NCBI GenBank assembly: GCA_946800325.1
Contig: OX326960.1
Coordinates: 12,610,393-12,674,392, forward strand
Origin: Luzula sylvatica
Lineage: Eukaryota; Streptophyta; Magnoliopsida; Poales; Juncaceae
DNA length: 64,000 nt
Direction of reading: 5' to 3'
Shown: in pieces, positions 1 to 13,224 of the stretch
How the letters are laid out: each line of letters opens with the position of its first letter
Numbering within the stretch: position 1 is the first letter of the stretch
The notes under the pieces: model-generated
The model's input: the letters and a program-made list of their open reading frames with translations, nothing else
What the model was told of the DNA's origin: nothing
Database searches by the model: none
Program-made: the position numbers and the translations under genes

Positions 1-59
1 TGATTGAATCGGGTTTTCGAATACAACGATAATTTTACACGCCAAAAACCCACTCATCA
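1..59 (+). mobile_element. 3' end of an LTR (same family as the solo LTR at 38607-40287)
   Basis: The first 59 bases match the last bases of the LTR that ends at 40287 almost base for base and finish in the same CATCA terminus. What follows (from 60) is not a primer-binding site such as TGGTATCAGAGC, so this is more likely a 3' LTR or a solo LTR than a 5' LTR. The rest of the element lies left of the window. Confidence 0.75.
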
Positions 60-1945
60 TAAACCAATATAACAAAAACAAATATATTAACTGGTGACCG
101 CACACTCCGCTACGCTCGTAATCTACACGAATGCCACTTCCACCTCAAGTGCTACCTGGAAATGTTGGCTGAGAGTTAGATAAGTAAAAATAATATTTAA
201 TTATTATTTACTCGACGACGACGACTACCACGACAACCTATTACGACAACTATCATGATGACCGACTACAACAATCTAGGAATTCTGCAAATACGACAAC
301 AACCACTACAGAATTCTCATCGTGAAAGCACAACGATAACAACACGGGACTAACTCATAGACTAATACCTCGGATCAGCTTGAGATAATAGTCAACCACT
401 ACACTAACCACTTCGATAAGGTCGGCACCACACGGGACCCCTCATAGACAAATACCCCGAACCACTTGGGGTATGAGTCCGCTGCACTCTAATACAAGAG
501 TGGTGTCCTCAACCATGCCACAATTGAAAACACGCCCCCTCGAAAACCACAACCGCTAAACCACCCGAGGAGACCGTACTGCTACGTCTAACAGCTTGCA
601 AGTTCGGTAGTGATCCGAAAATGCACCCCTGGCCAGGCACCACTAAAATGTCCAAACATGGGTTTCCTTATCTAGCGCTCATCCTCACTACGGCATTAAT
701 CTACACAAATAGGTAACCTACATACTACAAAGAACCTAGACCTATTCTATGATAGTATGATAACTAAATAACTAAATCATTAAATGAAGTACAAATAAAT
801 ACTTCATAATTACTGCCATCTAATCCGCCTCAGAATAAGCTTTCCAACGGAACCAAGAACACACGAAACGGAGACCGAACGGAGGAGTTATGACCAAATT
901 ACGAAGACATGACACACGAAATCTGGTTCGGTAGACCCGACAAAGAACCGATCAACTACAACTCTTCTACCTATCCGACATACCAGAATAATTAATGAAT
1001 GTGAGATGAAACCCTAAATGGGACACGAGAGGAACGAATGACACGAGAATACTCAGCCATGTGTTTAATGTTGGCCAAAAAGCTCACCAATCCAACCATT
1101 ATATAGTTGAACGTTAACAAGCGATTAAGCCTTTTCTCCATTGTATAATTGTGCCCCTTAAAAATCATGTCTTGCACAATTACTAAAATACCCCTTACAT
1201 CCAGAATTTGAACTAGGGTTAGAGGTTACCGGGTTAACGGATCTTGACTCAAAACAAACATAAACCCGACCCATTGAGAACAAACAACTCAATTGTACCA
1301 CTTCTTTTCTTCCCAAAAACCGAAACCCTAATTTTGACCCTTTCTCGATGGAAGCCTAATAGATGATCGAAACGCCATTATTAGAGCGGCCGAATCACCA
1401 TGGCACCATCCTTATACTCCAAAACCATCTATGAAACACTAAAATCCAGAATTACTTCCACCCTCAAAAATCTAGGGTTTCCACAAGGAAAGCTCAATTC
1501 AATCTTCCAATCGATTTCCATGGCAGTAAATACGAAGGATTCTGCGAATTAGATTAGAAAATAGATTTACAACATCAAAACTTCAAGCTCCTAGGTTTAG
1601 ACAACTCCACCACCACCTATCTCATGCTGCCTTGATGAAGATGACCTCAAAATCGAGCTCCCTTTCTTGTTTTCTCCTCTTGAATCACTTGTTCACTTCT
1701 TCTTCTCCAATCTCCCCTTCTTGCTTCTTCTTCTTCTTCTTTCACCTCTCTCTTTATCCACGAAAATGAAGGGGTTATGGGACAGTATAGAAGAGGCTAG
1801 AGTCCCAAAATAATATTATATACATGACAAGGGTTTAGGTGTGAAAGGGGTTAGGGGTTTTTGTCATTTTTCCATTTTGATCCCTCATTTCTCTTGTAAT
1901 TATTTTCTGTCCAGATTTTGTTTTATATTTATTTTTGATATAACA
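60..1945 (-). mobile_element. LTR of a Tekay-type Ty3/gypsy element (left edge approximate)
   Basis: On the minus strand this begins TGTTATATC directly after a polypurine tract (1946-1957), the usual pol/PPT/3'-LTR order. A TATA-like TATATAA lies on the minus strand at about 1816-1822, followed downstream by a GA-rich leader (about 1640-1770), as expected for U3 then R/U5. The far end is not resolved: no clean TG...CA border was found before the unrelated LTR end at 59, so the LTR may be truncated or abut it. No coding capacity is supported here. Confidence 0.6.
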
Positions 1946-1957
1946 TCCTCCCCCCTT
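1946..1957 (-). promoter_or_regulatory. Polypurine tract of the Tekay-type element
   Basis: The minus strand reads AAGGGGGGAGGA immediately before TGTTATATC. It lies just after the end of the pol frame, whose last recognisable residues are FNFEDEISLRGED. This is the plus-strand primer site for reverse transcription and fixes the LTR/internal boundary. Confidence 0.75.
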
Positions 1958-3768
1958 AAAGAAATTTCGTCCTCGAAATTGAACATACCTCGTATAAAAA
2001 GATCCGGGTATTTCTCTCTTACTTCATCTTCACATTCCCATGTCGCCTCTTAAACTACTTTAACCAATGATATTACCCTATCCCTCAACACATCGTCCCT
2101 TCGATCCAAAATTTTCACCGGTCTTTCGACATACGTCGAGTCCTCTCTCAAATCAAAAGCTTGAGTTAAAAGTACATGAGATGGATCACTCACATACATC
2201 TTTAACATGGAGATATGAAACACGTTATGCACATTCGACAAGGATGGGGGCAAAGAAAGTTTAAACGCTACCGGTCCGACCATCTCCAATATCTGAAAAG
2301 GACCGATATATCGAGGAGATAACTTCCCTTTCTTTCCAAAACGCATAACACCCTTTCTAGGCGACACCCATAAAAATACATGATCTCCTTTTACAAATTT
2401 AACTTCTCTGCGTTTCTTATTTGCTTAACTCTTTAGCCTAGTTTCGGCCGTCACTAACCTTTGACGAATTAATTGTACCCTCATTTCTTCTTCTTGTACT
2501 AAATCAGGACCTAATAGTTTCTTTTTCTCCAACTTCGTACCAATTCACCGGGGATTTACATTTCCTTCCATATAGGGCTTCGTAAGGGGTCATTTCAATA
2601 CCTGAGTGATAACTATTGTTGTAAACAAATTCGACCAAATGAAGATGTGTATCTCAACTACCCCCAAAATCTAACACGCAATCTTCCACGAATCTTCCAT
2701 TCTACCGATAATCCCTCTGTTGATGATAATTTCATTCTACCAAGACAACTCGACTTATATCTCCCTTCATTCAATTCTACCAATAATCCATTTGTTGATG
2801 ATCATCATGTACACACAACCTTGCACGAAATTGAATAGGACCATCACTTGTGATTGGAAATTTAGAATCATCACCTCGAACCAACTCATCACCTACAAAC
2901 TTCAAATACTCATTTGTTACCAATTTAGATTGATCCCCCAGCATTCCCGAAATTCATGCAATTTTCCCGAGTAAAACTTTTGGTCCTAAATCTCAAAGAT
3001 CCCACATCAAACTCCAATAGCATACTGAAATATTGGCACCATAACTCTCCATATTTCTACTTAAAGCATCTACTACTAATTTGATTTTTTCCAACTACGA
3101 TGCATATTCAACTCCTTTTGCAAAAATAATTGCTTCGAACTCTACTGATCCGTGAAAATCTCAAACTTCTGTCATATAGGCATCTCCAATTATTTCTATT
3201 TTGCACGAAAACGCACCCAAGTCCATAATAAGACACTTCACTTCATACAACAAGACCATCTCCACCCGAAAGAATCATTAACCGCTTCTTTAACTCCTCG
3301 AATCTTTCGTCACCATTTTCATTCCACATAAATTTTAAATTCTTCCCCTTCGACCATGTAATAGGCAAATCAATTTCGAAAATTAATCCCTTCACAAACC
3401 CTCTACACTAATCAGGAAGACCGGGAAAATCCGAGTCTCGATCACATTTGAAGATTGCTTCCAATAAATAACATCTTCTATTTCTCCAAATCTACAAAAC
3501 TAGCTTCACCGGTTATTACTATCCAATGAAATACCTTCACAGAAAACTCTAAACCTCAATCCAAAAATCAAATTTCTTTTGCTTCACATACAACTTCATT
3601 TTCCTTAAAATATCCAACACATAATCCAAATGCATTGCATGCTACTCTCAACCTTTTCTTCATGCATTCTCTCGAGTCATTCCCGACTTATAACAATACT
3701 AACATACTCGCTGGCCAACCGGGAAATTCCTCCATCAATGTCCATTCCGGCCACAATAATGCAGACCG
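1958..3768 (-). pseudogene. Decayed Ty3/gypsy (Tekay/Del clade) pol with internal deletions
   Basis: Read on the minus strand, fragments appear in normal pol order: RT thumb (about 3720-3400), RT-RNase H linker with RRFVKG-like and FEELKKRL motifs (about 3420-3280), RNase H start with GLGCVFVQN (about 3230-3180), a jump to VVDALSRN (about 3090-3040), RARLCV (about 2815), then VLDFGGS (about 2675-2655) and [20 protein letters not shown] with YEALYGRKC (about 2640-2550). The integrase C-terminus with KGVMRFGKKGKLSPRYIGPF follows and is open for 105 codons (2367-2050). A chromodomain-like tail has EATWE, KYPDLF and FEDEISLRGED. The frame is broken by stops (for example the Trp after VLDFGGS, and one at 2050-2052) and by frameshifts. 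The integrase catalytic core and most of RNase H are deleted, so it cannot be functional. Family assignment rests on remembered Tekay motifs. Confidence 0.85.
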
Positions 3769-4406
3769 ACTAGTTAGTTATTTAGGTAGTTAGTTTATCA
3801 GTTATCTAGTAGTTAGTTAGTTAGCTAGTTAGTTATTTAGTTAGTTAGATAGTTAGTTAGTTAGTTAGTGGGAAGGTAGTTAGTAAGTTAGTTAGTGGGT
3901 ATGTAGGAAGGTAGGTAGTTAGTTACTTAGTTACTTAGTTAATATGTATGTAGGAAGATAGTTATTTAGTAGTTAGTTAGTTTGTTAATTTGTTGGTTAG
4001 TTAGTTAGTAAGTTATTTAGTTTTTTTGTTAGTTAGTTAGTTAGAAAGGTAGTTAGTTAGTTAGTTAATAGGTATGTATGAAGGTAGTTAGTTAGTTAGC
4101 TAGTAGTTTGTTAGTCAATTAGTTAGTAAGTTAGTTAGTTAGTGGGTATGTACGAAGGTAGCAAGTTAGTTAGTTAATTTGTTAGTTAGTTAGTTAATTA
4201 GTTAGTTAGTTAGTTAGTTAATTAGTTAGTTATTTATTTAGTTAGTCAGTTAAATAGCTAGTAGTTATTTAGTTAGTTATTTATTTATTTAGTTAGTTAC
4301 TTAGTTAGTGGGTATGTAGTTAGTTAGTTAGTCAGTTAGTTATAAAATATGTATGTAGGAAAATAGTTAGTTAGTTAATTAGTCAGGTATTTAGTTAGTT
4401 ATCTAG

Positions 4407-4440
<34 letters not shown>

Positions 4441-4544
4441 TTTAGTTAGCTAGTAGTTAGTTAGTTGGTAAGTTAGTTAGTTAGTTAGTTAGTTAGTTAA
4501 TTAGTTAGTTAGTTAGTTAGTTAGTCAATATGTATGTAAGAAGG

Positions 4545-4592
<48 letters not shown>

Positions 4593-5085
4593 ATGTAAGA
4601 AGGTTGTTAGTTAGTTAGTTAGTTAGATTGTTAGTTAATTAATTAGTTAGTTAGTTAATCAGTTAGTTATTTAGTTAGTTACTTAGTTAGTTAGCTAGTA
4701 GTCAGTGAGTTAGTGAGTTAGTTAGTTAATCAATATGTATGTATCAAGGTAGTTAGTTAGATAGTTAGCTAATTAGTTAGTTAGTTAATTAGTTAGTTAG
4801 TTAGTTAGTTAGTTAGTCTGTTAGTTAGTTAGTTATCTAGTAGATAGTTAGTTAGTTTGTTAGGTCACCAGTTAATTATAAAGTTAGTTAGTTAGTTAGT
4901 TAGTTAGCTAGCAGTCAGCATGTTAGTTATTTATTTAGTTAGTTAGTTAGTTAGTTGGTGGGTATGTAGGAAGGTAGTTAGTTAGTTAATAGGTATTTAA
5001 GAAGATAGTTAGTTAGTAAATTAGTTAGTTATTATGTTAGTTATCTAGTAATTAGTCAGTTAGTCATTTTGTCAGCGAGCTAGTA

Positions 5086-5120
<35 letters not shown>

Positions 5121-6170
5121 TCTAGTAGTTAGTTACTTAGTCATTTTGTTAGTTAACTAGTTAGTTATTTAGTTAGTTAACTAGTTAGTTATTTAGTTAG
5201 TTAGTTAGTTAGTTAGTTATCTTGTAGTTAGTTAGTTAGCTAGTTAGTTATTTAGTTAGTTAATAGGTATGTAGGAAGATAGTTATTTAGTAGTTAGTTA
5301 GTTTGTTAATTAGTTAGGTAGTTAGTTAGTTTGTTATTTAGTTATTTTGTTAGTTAGTTAGTTAGAAAGGTAGTTAGTTAGTTAGTTAATAGGTATGTAT
5401 GAAGGTAGTTAGTTAGTAAGTTAGATAGTAAACTAGTTAGTTAGTTAGCTAGTAGTTAGTTAGTTAGTTAGTTAGTTATTTAGTTAGTTAATTAGTTAGT
5501 TAGCTAGTAGTTAGTTAGTTAGTGAGTTAGTTAGTTAATCAATATGTATGTATCAAGGTAGTTAGTTAGATAGTTAGATAATTAGTTAGTTAGTCAATTA
5601 GTTAGTTAGTTAGTTAGACTGTTAGTTAGTTAGTTATCTAGTAGATAGTTAGTTAGTTAGTTAGGTCATCAGTTAGTTATTTAGTTAGTTAGTTAGTTAG
5701 TTATTTAGTTAGCTAGTAGTCAGCATATTAGTTATTTAGTTAGTTAGTTAGTTAGTTAGTTGGTGGGTATGTAGGAAGGTAGTTAGTTAGTTAATAAATT
5801 AGTTAGTTATTATGTTAGTTATCTAGTAATTAGTCAGTTAGTTATTTTGTCAACGAGCTAGTAGTTAGTTAGTTAGTTAGTTAGTGGTCTAGTAGTTAGT
5901 TAGTTAGTTATTTTGTTAGTTAACTAGTTAGTTATTTAGTTAGTTAACTAGTTAGTTAGTTATTTAGTTAGTTAGTTTGTTAGTTATCTTGTAGTTAGTT
6001 AGTTAGCTAGTTAGTTCTTTAGTTAGATAGATAGTTAGTTAGTTAGTTAGTTAGTGGGAAGGTAGGTAGGTTGGTTGTAAGTGGGTATGTAAGAAGATAG
6101 TTATTCGGGTATTTAGTTAGTTTGTTAATGAGTTAATTTGTTAGTTAGTTAGTTAGGTATTTAGTTAGTA

Positions 6171-6207
<37 letters not shown>

Positions 6208-7432
6208 ATAGGTATGTATAAAGGTAGTTAGTTAACTAGTTAGTTAGTTAGCTAGTAGTTAGTTAGTTAATTAGTTATTTATTTAGTTAGTTAGTTGATT
6301 AGTTAATTAGTAGTTAGTTAGTTAATTAGTTAATTAATTAGTTAGTTAATTAGTTAGTTACTTAGTTAGTTAGTTAGTTAGTGGGCATGTACAAAGGTAG
6401 CTAGCTAGTTAGTTAATTTCTTAGTTAGTTAGTTAATTAGTTTGCTAGTTAGTTAATTAGTTTTTTATTTATTTAGTTAGTTAGTTAGTTCAATAGCTAG
6501 TGGTTATTTAGTGAGTTGTTTACTTATTTAGTTAGTTACTTAGTTGGTGGGTATGTAGGAAGGTAGTTAGTAAGTAAGTTAGTTAGTTAGTAAGTAAATA
6601 AGTATGTAGGAAGATAGTTAGTTAGTTAATTAGTTAGTTATTTAGTTAGTTATCTAGTAGTTAGTTAATTAGTCAGTTATTTATTCAGTTAGCTAGTAGT
6701 TAGTTAGTTAGTTATTCAGCTAGTTAGTTAGTTAGTCAGTTAATATGTATGTAGGAAGATAGTTAGTTAAGTTAATTAGTTAGTTACATAGTTAGTTATC
6801 TGGTAGTTAGTTAGTTAGCTAGTTAGTTAGTTAGTTATTTAGTCAGTTAGCTAGTAGATAGTTAGTTAGTTAGTTAGTTCGTTAGTAAGTTAGATTGTAA
6901 GTTAGTTAGTTAGTTAGTTAGTTTGGGTATGTATGAAGGTAGCTAGTTAATCAGTTAGCGAGTTAGTTAATTGGTCAGTTAGTTAGTTAGCTAGTAGTAA
7001 GTTAGTTAGTTAGTTAATTAGTTAGTTAGTGAGTTCACTAGTAAGTTATTTAGTTAGTTAGTTAGCCAGTAGTTAGTTAGTTAGTTAACTAGTTAGTTGT
7101 TTAGTTAGTTACTTAGTTAGTTAGTTAGTTGGTTAGTTAGTCAGTTAGTCAGTTAGTTAGTGTGTTCGTATGAAGATAGTTAGTTAATTAGTTAGGTAGT
7201 TAGTTAATTAGTTAGATAATATGTATATACGAAGATAGTTTGTTAGTAAATTAGTTAGTTAATTAGTTAATTTGTTTGTCAGCTAGTAGTTAGTCAGTAA
7301 GTTAGTCAGTTAATTAGTTAGTTACTTAATTAGTTCGTGGGCATGTACGAAGGTAGTTAATTAGTTAGTTAGTTCGTTAGCTAGTCAATTTGTAAGCTAG
7401 TAGTTAGTTAGTTAGTTAATAGATATGGTGAA

Positions 7433-7477
<45 letters not shown>

Positions 7478-7601
7478 CTTTGTTAGTTAGTTAGATAGTT
7501 AATAGGTATGTACGAATATAGTTAGTTACTTAGTTAGTTCATTAGTTAGTTATTTAGTAAGTATGTTCGTTCGTTAGTGGGTATGTCGGAAAGTAGGTAG
7601 C

Positions 7602-7636
<35 letters not shown>

Positions 7637-9591
7637 ATAGTTAGCTAGCAGTTAGTTAGTTTGTTAGTTAGTTTTTTAGTTAATAAATTAGCTAGTTAGT
7701 TAGTTAGTTAGTTAGTTAATATGTATGTGAGAAGGTAGTTAGTTTGTTAGTTAGTTAGATAGTTAGATAGTTAATATGTGTATGTAGGAAGATGGTTATT
7801 TAGTTCTTTCGTTAGTTTGTTAATTAGTTAATTAGTTAGTTAGTTAGTTAGTTATTTAGTTATTTGGTTAGTCAGTTAGTTTGTTAGTTAGTTATAAAGG
7901 TAGTTAGTTTGTTAGTTCGTTAGTTAACTAGTTAGTTGGCTAGTAGTTTGTTTGTCAGTTAGTTAGTTAGTTAGTTAATTAGTTAGTTATTTAGTTAGTT
8001 ATCTAGTAGTTAGTTAGTTATTTATTTATTTATTTATTCAGTTAGCTAGTAGTTAGTTAGTTAGTTAGTTAGTAAGGTAGTTAGTTAGTTATTTATTTAG
8101 TTAGTTACTAGTAGTTAGTTAGTTAGCTAGTTAGTTATTTAGTTATTTAGTTAGTTATCTAGTAGTTAGTTAGTTAGCTAGTTAGTTATTTAGTTAGTTA
8201 GATAGTTAGCTAGTTAGTTAGTGGGAAGGTAGTTTGTTAGTTAGTTAGTGGGTATGTAGGAAGGTAGTTAGTAAGTAAGTTAGTTAGTTAGTTAGTAGTT
8301 AGTTAATATGTATGTAGGAAGATAGTTAGTTAGTTAATTAATTAGTTATTTAGTTAGTTATCTAGTAGTTAGTTAATTAATTAGTTAGGTATTTATTCAA
8401 TTAGCTAGTAGTTAGTTAATTAGTTTGTTAGTTAGTTAGTTAGTTAGTAAGTTAGTTAGTAGTTAGTTAGTAAGTTAGTTAGTCAATCAATACGTATGTA
8501 AGAAAGTCGGTAGTTAGTTAGTTAGTTAGTTAGTTAGTATGTAAGAAGGTTGTTAGTTAGTTAGTTAGTTAGATAGTTAGTCAATTAGTTAGTTAGTTAG
8601 TTAGTTAGTTAATGAGTTAGTTATTTAGTTAGTTACTTAGTTAGTTAGCTAGTAGTTAGTTACTTAGTAAGTTAGTTAGTTAATCAATATGTATGTATCA
8701 AGGTAGGTAGGTAGTAAGTTAGATAGTTAGTTAATTAGTGAGTTAGTTAATTAGTTAGTTAGTTAGTTAGTAAGTTAGTTAGTTAGTTAGTTATCTAGTA
8801 GTTAGTTAGTTAGTTAGGTCATCAGTTAGTTATTTAGTTAGTTATTTAGTTAGTTAGCTAGTAGTTAGGTGGTTAGTTATTAAATTAGTTAGTTAGTTAG
8901 TTAGTTAGTTTGTGGGTATGTAGGAAGGTAGTTAGTTAGTTAGTTTGTGGGTATGTAGGAAGATAGTTAGTTAGTAAATTAGTTAGTTATTATGTTTGTT
9001 ATCTTGTAATTAGTTAGTTAGTTATTTTTGTCAGCTAGCTAGCTAGTAGTTAGTTAGTTATTTAGTTGGTTAGTTAGTTAGTTATCTAGAAGTTAGATGT
9101 CAGTTATTTAGTTAGTTAACTAGTTAGTTATTTAGTTAGTTAGTTTGTTAGTTATCTAGGAGTTAGTTAGTTAGCTAGTTAGTTATTTAGTAAGTTAGAT
9201 AATTAGTTAGTTAGTTAGTGGGAAGGTAGTTAGTTAGTTAGTTAGTGGGTATGTATGAAGGTAGGTAGGTAGGTAGTTAGTTAGTTAGTTAATAGGTATG
9301 TAGGCAGATAGCTATTTAGTTAGTTAGTTAGAAAGGTAGTTAGTTTGTTAGTTGATAGGTATGTATGAAGGTAGTTAACTAGTTAGTTAGTTAGTTAACT
9401 AGTTAGTTAGTTAGTTGGTAGTTAGTTAGTTAGTTTGTTAGTTAATTAGTTAGTTATTTAGTTAGTCTATTAGTTTGTTGGTTGACTAGTAGTTAGTTAG
9501 TTAATTAGTTAATTAACTAGTTTGCTAATTAGTTAGTTAGTAGTTAGTTAGTTAGTGGGTATGTATGAAGGTAGCTACTTACACTACTAGA
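3769..9591 (+). repeat. Degenerate (TTAG)n array with higher-order structure, block 1
   Basis: Almost every base belongs to runs of TTAG broken by short variant islands: GGGTATGTAGGAAGGTAG, AATATGTATGTAAGAAGG, AATCAATATGTATGTATC, AGGTATTTAAGAAGATAG, TAGGTCATCAGTTAG and CTAGTAGTTAG. These islands recur in a similar order across the whole array. The left edge adjoins the Tekay remnant; the right edge is cut by a CACTA terminus. There are no ORFs: a 4-bp unit places TAG in each forward frame every 12 bases and TAA in each reverse frame. Confidence 0.95.
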
Positions 9592-10348
9592 AAAAGTATC
9601 ATTAGCTACGAAAATCTTAACGACAAAGTAAATTTTGTCACTGTATGCCAATATTAGCGACTGATTTATCTTTGTCCCAAAACAAAAATACTTATTGGGA
9701 CAAATATTTTTTTTTTGCTACTAAATTAGTCACAAAACACGATTAAGTCTAAAAGTTACTATATTTTGTGACCAAAATATTGTCGCAAAATGATTGGCAT
9801 CCAAACTGTTCAATGACCGATACCAAATATTGTCGTTAATTACAGACAAATATTTGTAATGCATAACATATTATAAGTTAGCACATTTGTTAAGAATGTG
9901 AACATTAATTTTGACATATTACAGTCTTATTTTGACAGATATTACATTACAGTCTTAATTTTCCCTCTTTATTTTTGGTCTTAATTTTATCTCTATTATT
10001 TTCATTTTATACTTTCTAAAAATATAGGAGGGAATTTTTCCTCTGTATTTTGTATGTACAGTGGTGTGACCAAAAATAATAGCAAAAACCAAATTTACTT
10101 TATTATTTAAATAAATATGTATAAATATTTTATTTGTTTTTTTAAATATTTCAAAATGTTCTCTATGACCTGAAAGTTATGCCTTTCTAATGATAAAAAA
10201 TTAAAATATATTTTATTTTACATTTGCCAAAACCGGCTTTTAATTTTCCTAAATAACACTTGATTGAACATAAAAAATGGAAAAAATATTAAGTAAATCC
10301 CATTTCTCACCATTAAATTAAATGCTCTTTGCTCCTCCTCTCCATCTG

Positions 10349-10350
<2 letters not shown>

Positions 10351-10382
<32 letters not shown>
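10351..10382 (+). repeat. (TC)16 microsatellite
   Basis: A pure TC run in the leader-like part of the CACTA fragment. An ORF of 66 codons crossing it (10329-10529) has no other coding support. Confidence 0.95.
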
Positions 10383-10385
<3 letters not shown>

Positions 10386-10516
10386 GAAAACCTAATCTAC
10401 AGCCGGTTCGTGAGATGGTGCTTCAATTTGATCCTCTATTTCTCTCTCGCACCCAGAGTTTTGGCGCTGCGATTTTGGTACCCATCTAGCCTTCTTTGCT
10501 CTTGGTCTCAGACGGA

Positions 10517-11826
10517 GGCCAAACCCTAGTTTAATCTAGTGGTATAAACTGGAGCTATATTGGTCTTGCCATTCGTTTCTCTCGTTGAAGCAGCGTTTTT
10601 TTGTTAATATCAATTCTGTTTTCGTTTTCGTTTTTGTTTTTGTGTTCATCTTGTGGAAAATCCATTGCAATTTTAGCTTTGGAAGATACATCTCAATCTA
10701 ATTTGTTAATTTGTTTGTTGGAATTAGGGTGCATTTGATTACGGTGAAGATGAAAGCGTGAAAAAAACACTCAAAAGTTTCCATAGATCGGCCAATTATA
10801 AATCTTGCTGCTTTATCTTCTCTATATGTCCAATTTCGTGTCCATTGCCGGGAATTTCAAGCAAAGGTATGTTTATTAAACATGTACTATGATGGGTGGG
10901 GGTAATGCATTCCCCTTTTCAGTAATTTGGGAGCAGTTTATATAATAATTCATGGTAAGGCATGCAAATTTTAAGATATTTAGGGTCTATTTAGTATTTT
11001 GCAAATATCCAGTTTCATTTCTAGTTCGCAGAAAATTTAGGGTCCATTTTGCAAATTCAGGGTGAGGGATCGTTTGGTAATATTGTGGGGATAATGGATG
11101 CCACTTTTCATAATTTAGGAATAATTTCTCAGTCAATGTTCGGGTTGGTACGAGGTATGACTGGTACGTGGAAATTTGAATGAGAGTTTAAGGAAGCACC
11201 ATGAAACGAGCATGTTGTCGAAATAATACAAAAGGTAATCGTGCTCATTCAGTCTTTTTTATCTCTAAGTTTCATTTGATTCTAGCAATGTTTGTTGCTC
11301 AATTGCAAACTTACAATATAATTCTCAGAGAATTTCATGTCTTTTCCCCTGTCTTTGAACAAGATGTATAATTTGAATTGTTGCGATCTAATTTCGTTCT
11401 CTTTCATGTTTTGTATTGTTCATTTTGTTTAGGTCTTGAAGTACTGGAATATCCATTTATTTTTAGAAATCATTACTATTTAATTTACTATGTACATGTG
11501 TCTTCACTCTCAAATACAATATTTTTTTGTTAATCGTCCAATTATGTGTTTTTTAATCCATTTCTATTTTGTTTGATACAGTCATAGGTGTTAGTACAGT
11601 GTGCACCGGATGTTTTTTCTAAAACATGCTTTGCATGCAAATGTTTGGTAAATGTCGGTGGTTTTGCAAATGACCAGTAAATGTTGGATCAGTTTGTGAT
11701 AAGTTGAAATGAAGGGACTGGCCTGCAAATGTTTAATAATGACTTAATTTTATGAATGTTATTCTTACATTTAAACTGGCGTCATGGGTCTATTTTAGAA
11801 ATTGGCTTCGGGCACGTCAAAACCAA
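10517..11826 (+). repeat. Duplicated unique block, copy 1
   Basis: This starts at GGCCAAACCCTAG and is nearly identical to 16001-17310. By hand I count roughly 16 single-base differences and one T-run length change over about 1.31 kb (around 99% identity). The similarity continues rightward into the flanking TTAG array (shared AGGAAGATAGTTATTCGGTT), so a piece of array was copied together with it. No ORF or recognisable product. Confidence 0.9.
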
Positions 11827-12408
11827 GGAAGATAGTTATTCGGTTATTTAGTTAGTTTGTTAATTAGTTAATTTATTAGTTAGTTAGTTATTTAGTTAGT
11901 TATTTAGGTAGTTAGTTTGTTAGAAAGGTAGTTAGTTAGTTAGTTAATTGGTATGTATGAAGGTAGTTAGTAAGTTAGTTTGTTAATTAGCTAGTAGTTA
12001 GTTAGTTAGTTAGTTAATTAGTCAGTTAGTTAGTTAGTTAGTTGGTTAACTAGTAGTTAGTGAGTTAATTAGTTTTTTAATTAGTTAGTTAATTAGTTAG
12101 TTAGTAAATTAATTAGTTAGTGGGTATGTACGAATATAGCTAGTTAGTTAGTTAATTTGTTAGTTAATTAGTTAATTAGTTAGTTAGTTAGTTAATTAGT
12201 TAGTTAATTAGTTAGTTAGTTAGTTAGGTAAATATCTAGCAGTTATTTAGTTAGTTATTTATTTATTTAGCTAGTTACTTAGTTAGTGGGTATGTAGGAA
12301 GGTAGTTAGTAAGTTAGTTAGTTAGTTAGTTAGTCAGTTAGTCAGTTAATCTGTATGTAGGAAGATAGTTAGTTCGTTAATTAGTTAGTTATTTAGTGAG
12401 TTATCCAG

Positions 12409-12446
<38 letters not shown>

Positions 12447-12597
12447 TGCAATTAGCTAGTAGTTAGTAAGTTAGTTAGTTAGTTAGTTAATTAGTTAGTT
12501 AGTTAATTAGTTAGTTAGTTAGTTAGCTAGTTAGTTATTCAATATGTATGTAAGAAGGTTGTTAGTTAGTTCGTTAGTTAATTAGTTAATTAGCTAG

Positions 12598-12633
<36 letters not shown>

Positions 12634-13023
12634 ATGTAGGAAGATTGTTAGTCAGTTAGTTAGTTCGATAGTTAGTTAATTAGTTCGTTAGTTAGTTAGT
12701 TAATCAGTTAGTTATTTAGTTAGTTACTTAGTTAGTTAGCTTGTAGTTAGTAAGTTAGTGAGTGAGTTAGTTAATCAATATGTATGCATCAAGGTAGTTA
12801 GTTAGTTAGTTAGATAGTTAGTTAATTAGTCAGTTAGTTAATTAGTTAGTTAGTTAGTCAGTTAGTTAGTCAGTTATCTAGTAGTTAGTTAGTTAGTTAG
12901 TTAGGTCATCAGTTAGTTATTTAGTTAGTTAGTTAGTTAGTAAGTTAGTTAGCTATTAGTTAGCTGGTTAGTTATTTATTTGGTTAGTTAGTTAGTTAGT
13001 TGGTGGGTATGTAGGAATGTAGG

Positions 13024-13055
<32 letters not shown>

Positions 13056-13224
13056 AGGTATTTAAGAAGATAGTTAGTTAGTAAATTAGTTAGTTATTAT
13101 GTTCGTTATGTAGTAATTAGTTAGTTAGTTATTTTGCCAGCTAGCTAGTAGTTAGTTAGTTAGTTAGTTATTTAGTTAGTTAGTTAGTTAGTTAGTTATA
13201 TAGTTGTTAGTTAGTTAGTTATTA
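11827..13224 (+). repeat. (TTAG)n array, block 2
   Basis: Same TTAG matrix and islands as block 1. It begins at AGGAAGATAG in mid-island rather than at a TTAG phase matching the flank left of 9592. So the CACTA fragment did not simply insert; array sequence was lost or rearranged with its 3' half. Confidence 0.95.

Larger units (their letters stand above)
9592..11826 (+). mobile_element. CACTA (En/Spm) 5'-end fragment embedded in the array
   Basis: It starts with CACTACTAGAAAAAG, the hallmark CACTA terminus, preceded by TTA (possible 3-bp target duplication, 9589-9591). Subterminal DNA carries repeated words such as TTTTGTCACTG, TTTGTCCCAAAAC and TTGTGACCAAAAT in both orientations. No mirror terminus (TTTTTCTAGTAGTG) occurs before the array resumes at AGGAAGATAG, so the 3' part is missing. 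From about 10320 the sequence looks like a plant 5' leader ((TC)n, AAACCCTAG). No transposase ORF is visible. The same family of terminus recurs at 52252. Confidence 0.75.

Noticed and set aside
992..1177. 61-codon minus ORF
   Set aside because: Lies inside the Tekay-type LTR; no domain and chance length.
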